Positions 7,456-8,293 of a stretch of 8,293 nucleotides of DNA are shown here, in pieces; position 1 is the first letter of the stretch; the number at the start of each line of letters is the position of its first letter. The notes under the pieces were generated by a model that saw nothing but the letters and a program-made list of their open reading frames with translations, was not told the origin of the DNA and ran no database searches. Location of the stretch: contig DAIDAS010000444.1 in assembly GCA_027310505.1 (NCBI GenBank), positions 1 to 8,293 of the forward strand, in the 5' to 3' direction. The translations under genes were made by a program, and so were the position numbers. The stretch is from a bacterium. Lineage in GTDB: Bacteria; Pseudomonadota; Gammaproteobacteria; Burkholderiales; Methylophilaceae.

Positions 7456-8293
7456 CTAGTCTTTCAGCTTATAGAGCCGATCTTCCAGCGTCTTGCCATC
7501 GGTGACGGCATCCAGCCGGTTACCGACAGCATCCCCAAGTTTTGCCAGGCGGTCGTCCGGATGCGGATGGGTCTTGAACAGCAGGGCGACGCTGCCGTCA
7601 TCCTTGCTGACATGACCGATCTCCTGCAGCACTGACGGCAGTCCATAGGGGTCGTAGCCCGCGCGACCGGCCAGAATGACGCCGATGCGGTCAGCTTCGA
7701 ACTCAGCATCCTTGTCCAGGCTGCGGGCGTAGATTTCAGCGCCGCTTCCGATCAGTTTCTGCACGGTATTGTTGTCTTTGCCCACACTCTCACCCAGCAG
7801 TCCGGCGCCGAAGCTGAGCATTTGCTGTTTCTGGATCAGCTTGAGGTGATGCTTTTTGATGACATGGCCGATTTCATGCGCCAGCACGCCAGCCAGTTCG
7901 GCTTCGTTGGCGAGCTTGCGATACAGGCCTTTGGTGATCAGCACATAACCGCCGGGGGCTGCAAAGGCATTGAGGTCGTTGCTTTCGATGACGCCAAAAT
8001 GCCACGGCAGGTCAGGGCGCTCGCTTTGCGTGGCTACCCAGCGGCCAACCTGGTTGACGTATTTTTGTAAGGCCTGATCCTTGACCAGTGGTGCGGCTCC
8101 CAGCAGGTTTCCGGCAATTTCGCGCCCGAGCTGGATTTCTTCCTGCTGGGATGGCTTTTTCAGGTTGAATCCGCTGAATTTATCGCCGCCGCTTTGCTGG
8201 GCTGTATCCTGCGCGGGTGTTTCCTGCTTCTGGCCTTCGACCGCGCCTTTGAGCGCTTTGCCCAGATCAAATGCAACAGCGGGCACGCTCAGG
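7456..8293 (-). CDS. Exported M48-family zinc metallopeptidase (5'-truncated by window edge)
   Basis: M48 peptidases such as LoiP and BepA degrade misfolded envelope proteins. About 278 residues are visible and the frame runs off the right edge. The GTG at 8286 lies inside ...LSVPAVAFDLGKAL, which looks like the end of a Sec signal peptide cut after AVA, so the true start is outside the window and the enzyme is probably periplasmic. Counting from that GTG, features are a low-complexity Gln/Lys linker (18-50), NDLNAFAAPGGYVLITKGL (103-121), the zinc motif HEIGH (137-141), the third-ligand region DAEFEAD (193-199) and THPHPDDRL (239-247), conserved near the M48 C-terminus. No TPR region follows, unlike BepA; the layout is closer to LoiP-type single-domain proteases. 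It converges on typA through a shared terminator. Confidence 0.93.
   Translation of the reverse strand, partial: LSVPAVAFDLGKALKGAVEGQKQETPAQDTAQQSGGDKFSGFNLKKPSQQEEIQLGREIAGNLLGAAPLVKDQALQKYVNQVGRWVATQSERPDLPWHFGVIESNDLNAFAAPGGYVLITKGLYRKLANEAELAGVLAHEIGHVIKKHHLKLIQKQQMLSFGAGLLGESVGKDNNTVQKLIGSGAEIYARSLDKDAEFEADRIGVILAGRAGYDPYGLPSVLQEIGHVSKDDGSVALLFKTHPHPDDRLAKLGDAVGNRLDAVTDGKTLEDRLYKLKD

Noticed and set aside
8284..8286. GTG 8286 as start of the M48 peptidase
   Set aside because: It lies within an apparent signal peptide end (LSVPAVAFD), and the frame continues to the window edge.

Overview
The window looks like ordinary core chromosome of a betaproteobacterium. The PurT, RhlE-type helicase, TypA/BipA and M48 peptidase sequences read like those of Nitrosomonadales/Gallionellales-type bacteria; this taxonomic call comes from recognising the sequences, not from a search. 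Coding density is high, and no tRNA, rRNA, CRISPR array, insertion sequence or phage gene is visible.

Layout from left to right: (1) the 3' two-thirds of purT on + (3-773), overlapping by ATGA a group II truncated haemoglobin gene (770-1174). (2) A hairpin (1171-1193) separates these from two DEAD-box RNA helicase genes on -, rhlE (1203-2561) and a paralogue (2675-4000). Between the helicases lies a 77-bp imperfect palindrome with GGGGACAG arms (2587-2663) that resembles a REP-type element and may also terminate the upstream helicase transcript. (3) The 257-bp gap 4001-4257 has no convincing gene. It holds a near-consensus sigma-70 promoter on - (TTGACA, 17 bp, TATAGT) that would give the second helicase a leader of about 197 nt with several inverted repeats. 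(4) An HD-GYP-type gene on - (4258-5415) has lost the HD dyad of the catalytic site. (5) A 171-bp divergent gap contains an extended -10 promoter for typA/bipA on + (5587-7404). (6) A perfect 37-bp bidirectional terminator (7413-7449) separates typA from a convergent, 5'-truncated gene for an exported M48 zinc metallopeptidase (7456-8293, -).

Functionally, two RNA helicases and TypA/BipA belong to families that act on ribosome assembly and RNA structure, often under cold or stress. The globin and the M48 peptidase belong to families linked to oxidative/nitrosative stress and envelope quality control. I see no sign of an integrated accessory system. The observations most worth following are the structured leader and C7-containing promoter of the second helicase, the GGGGACAG palindrome, and the catalytically degenerate HD-GYP protein.
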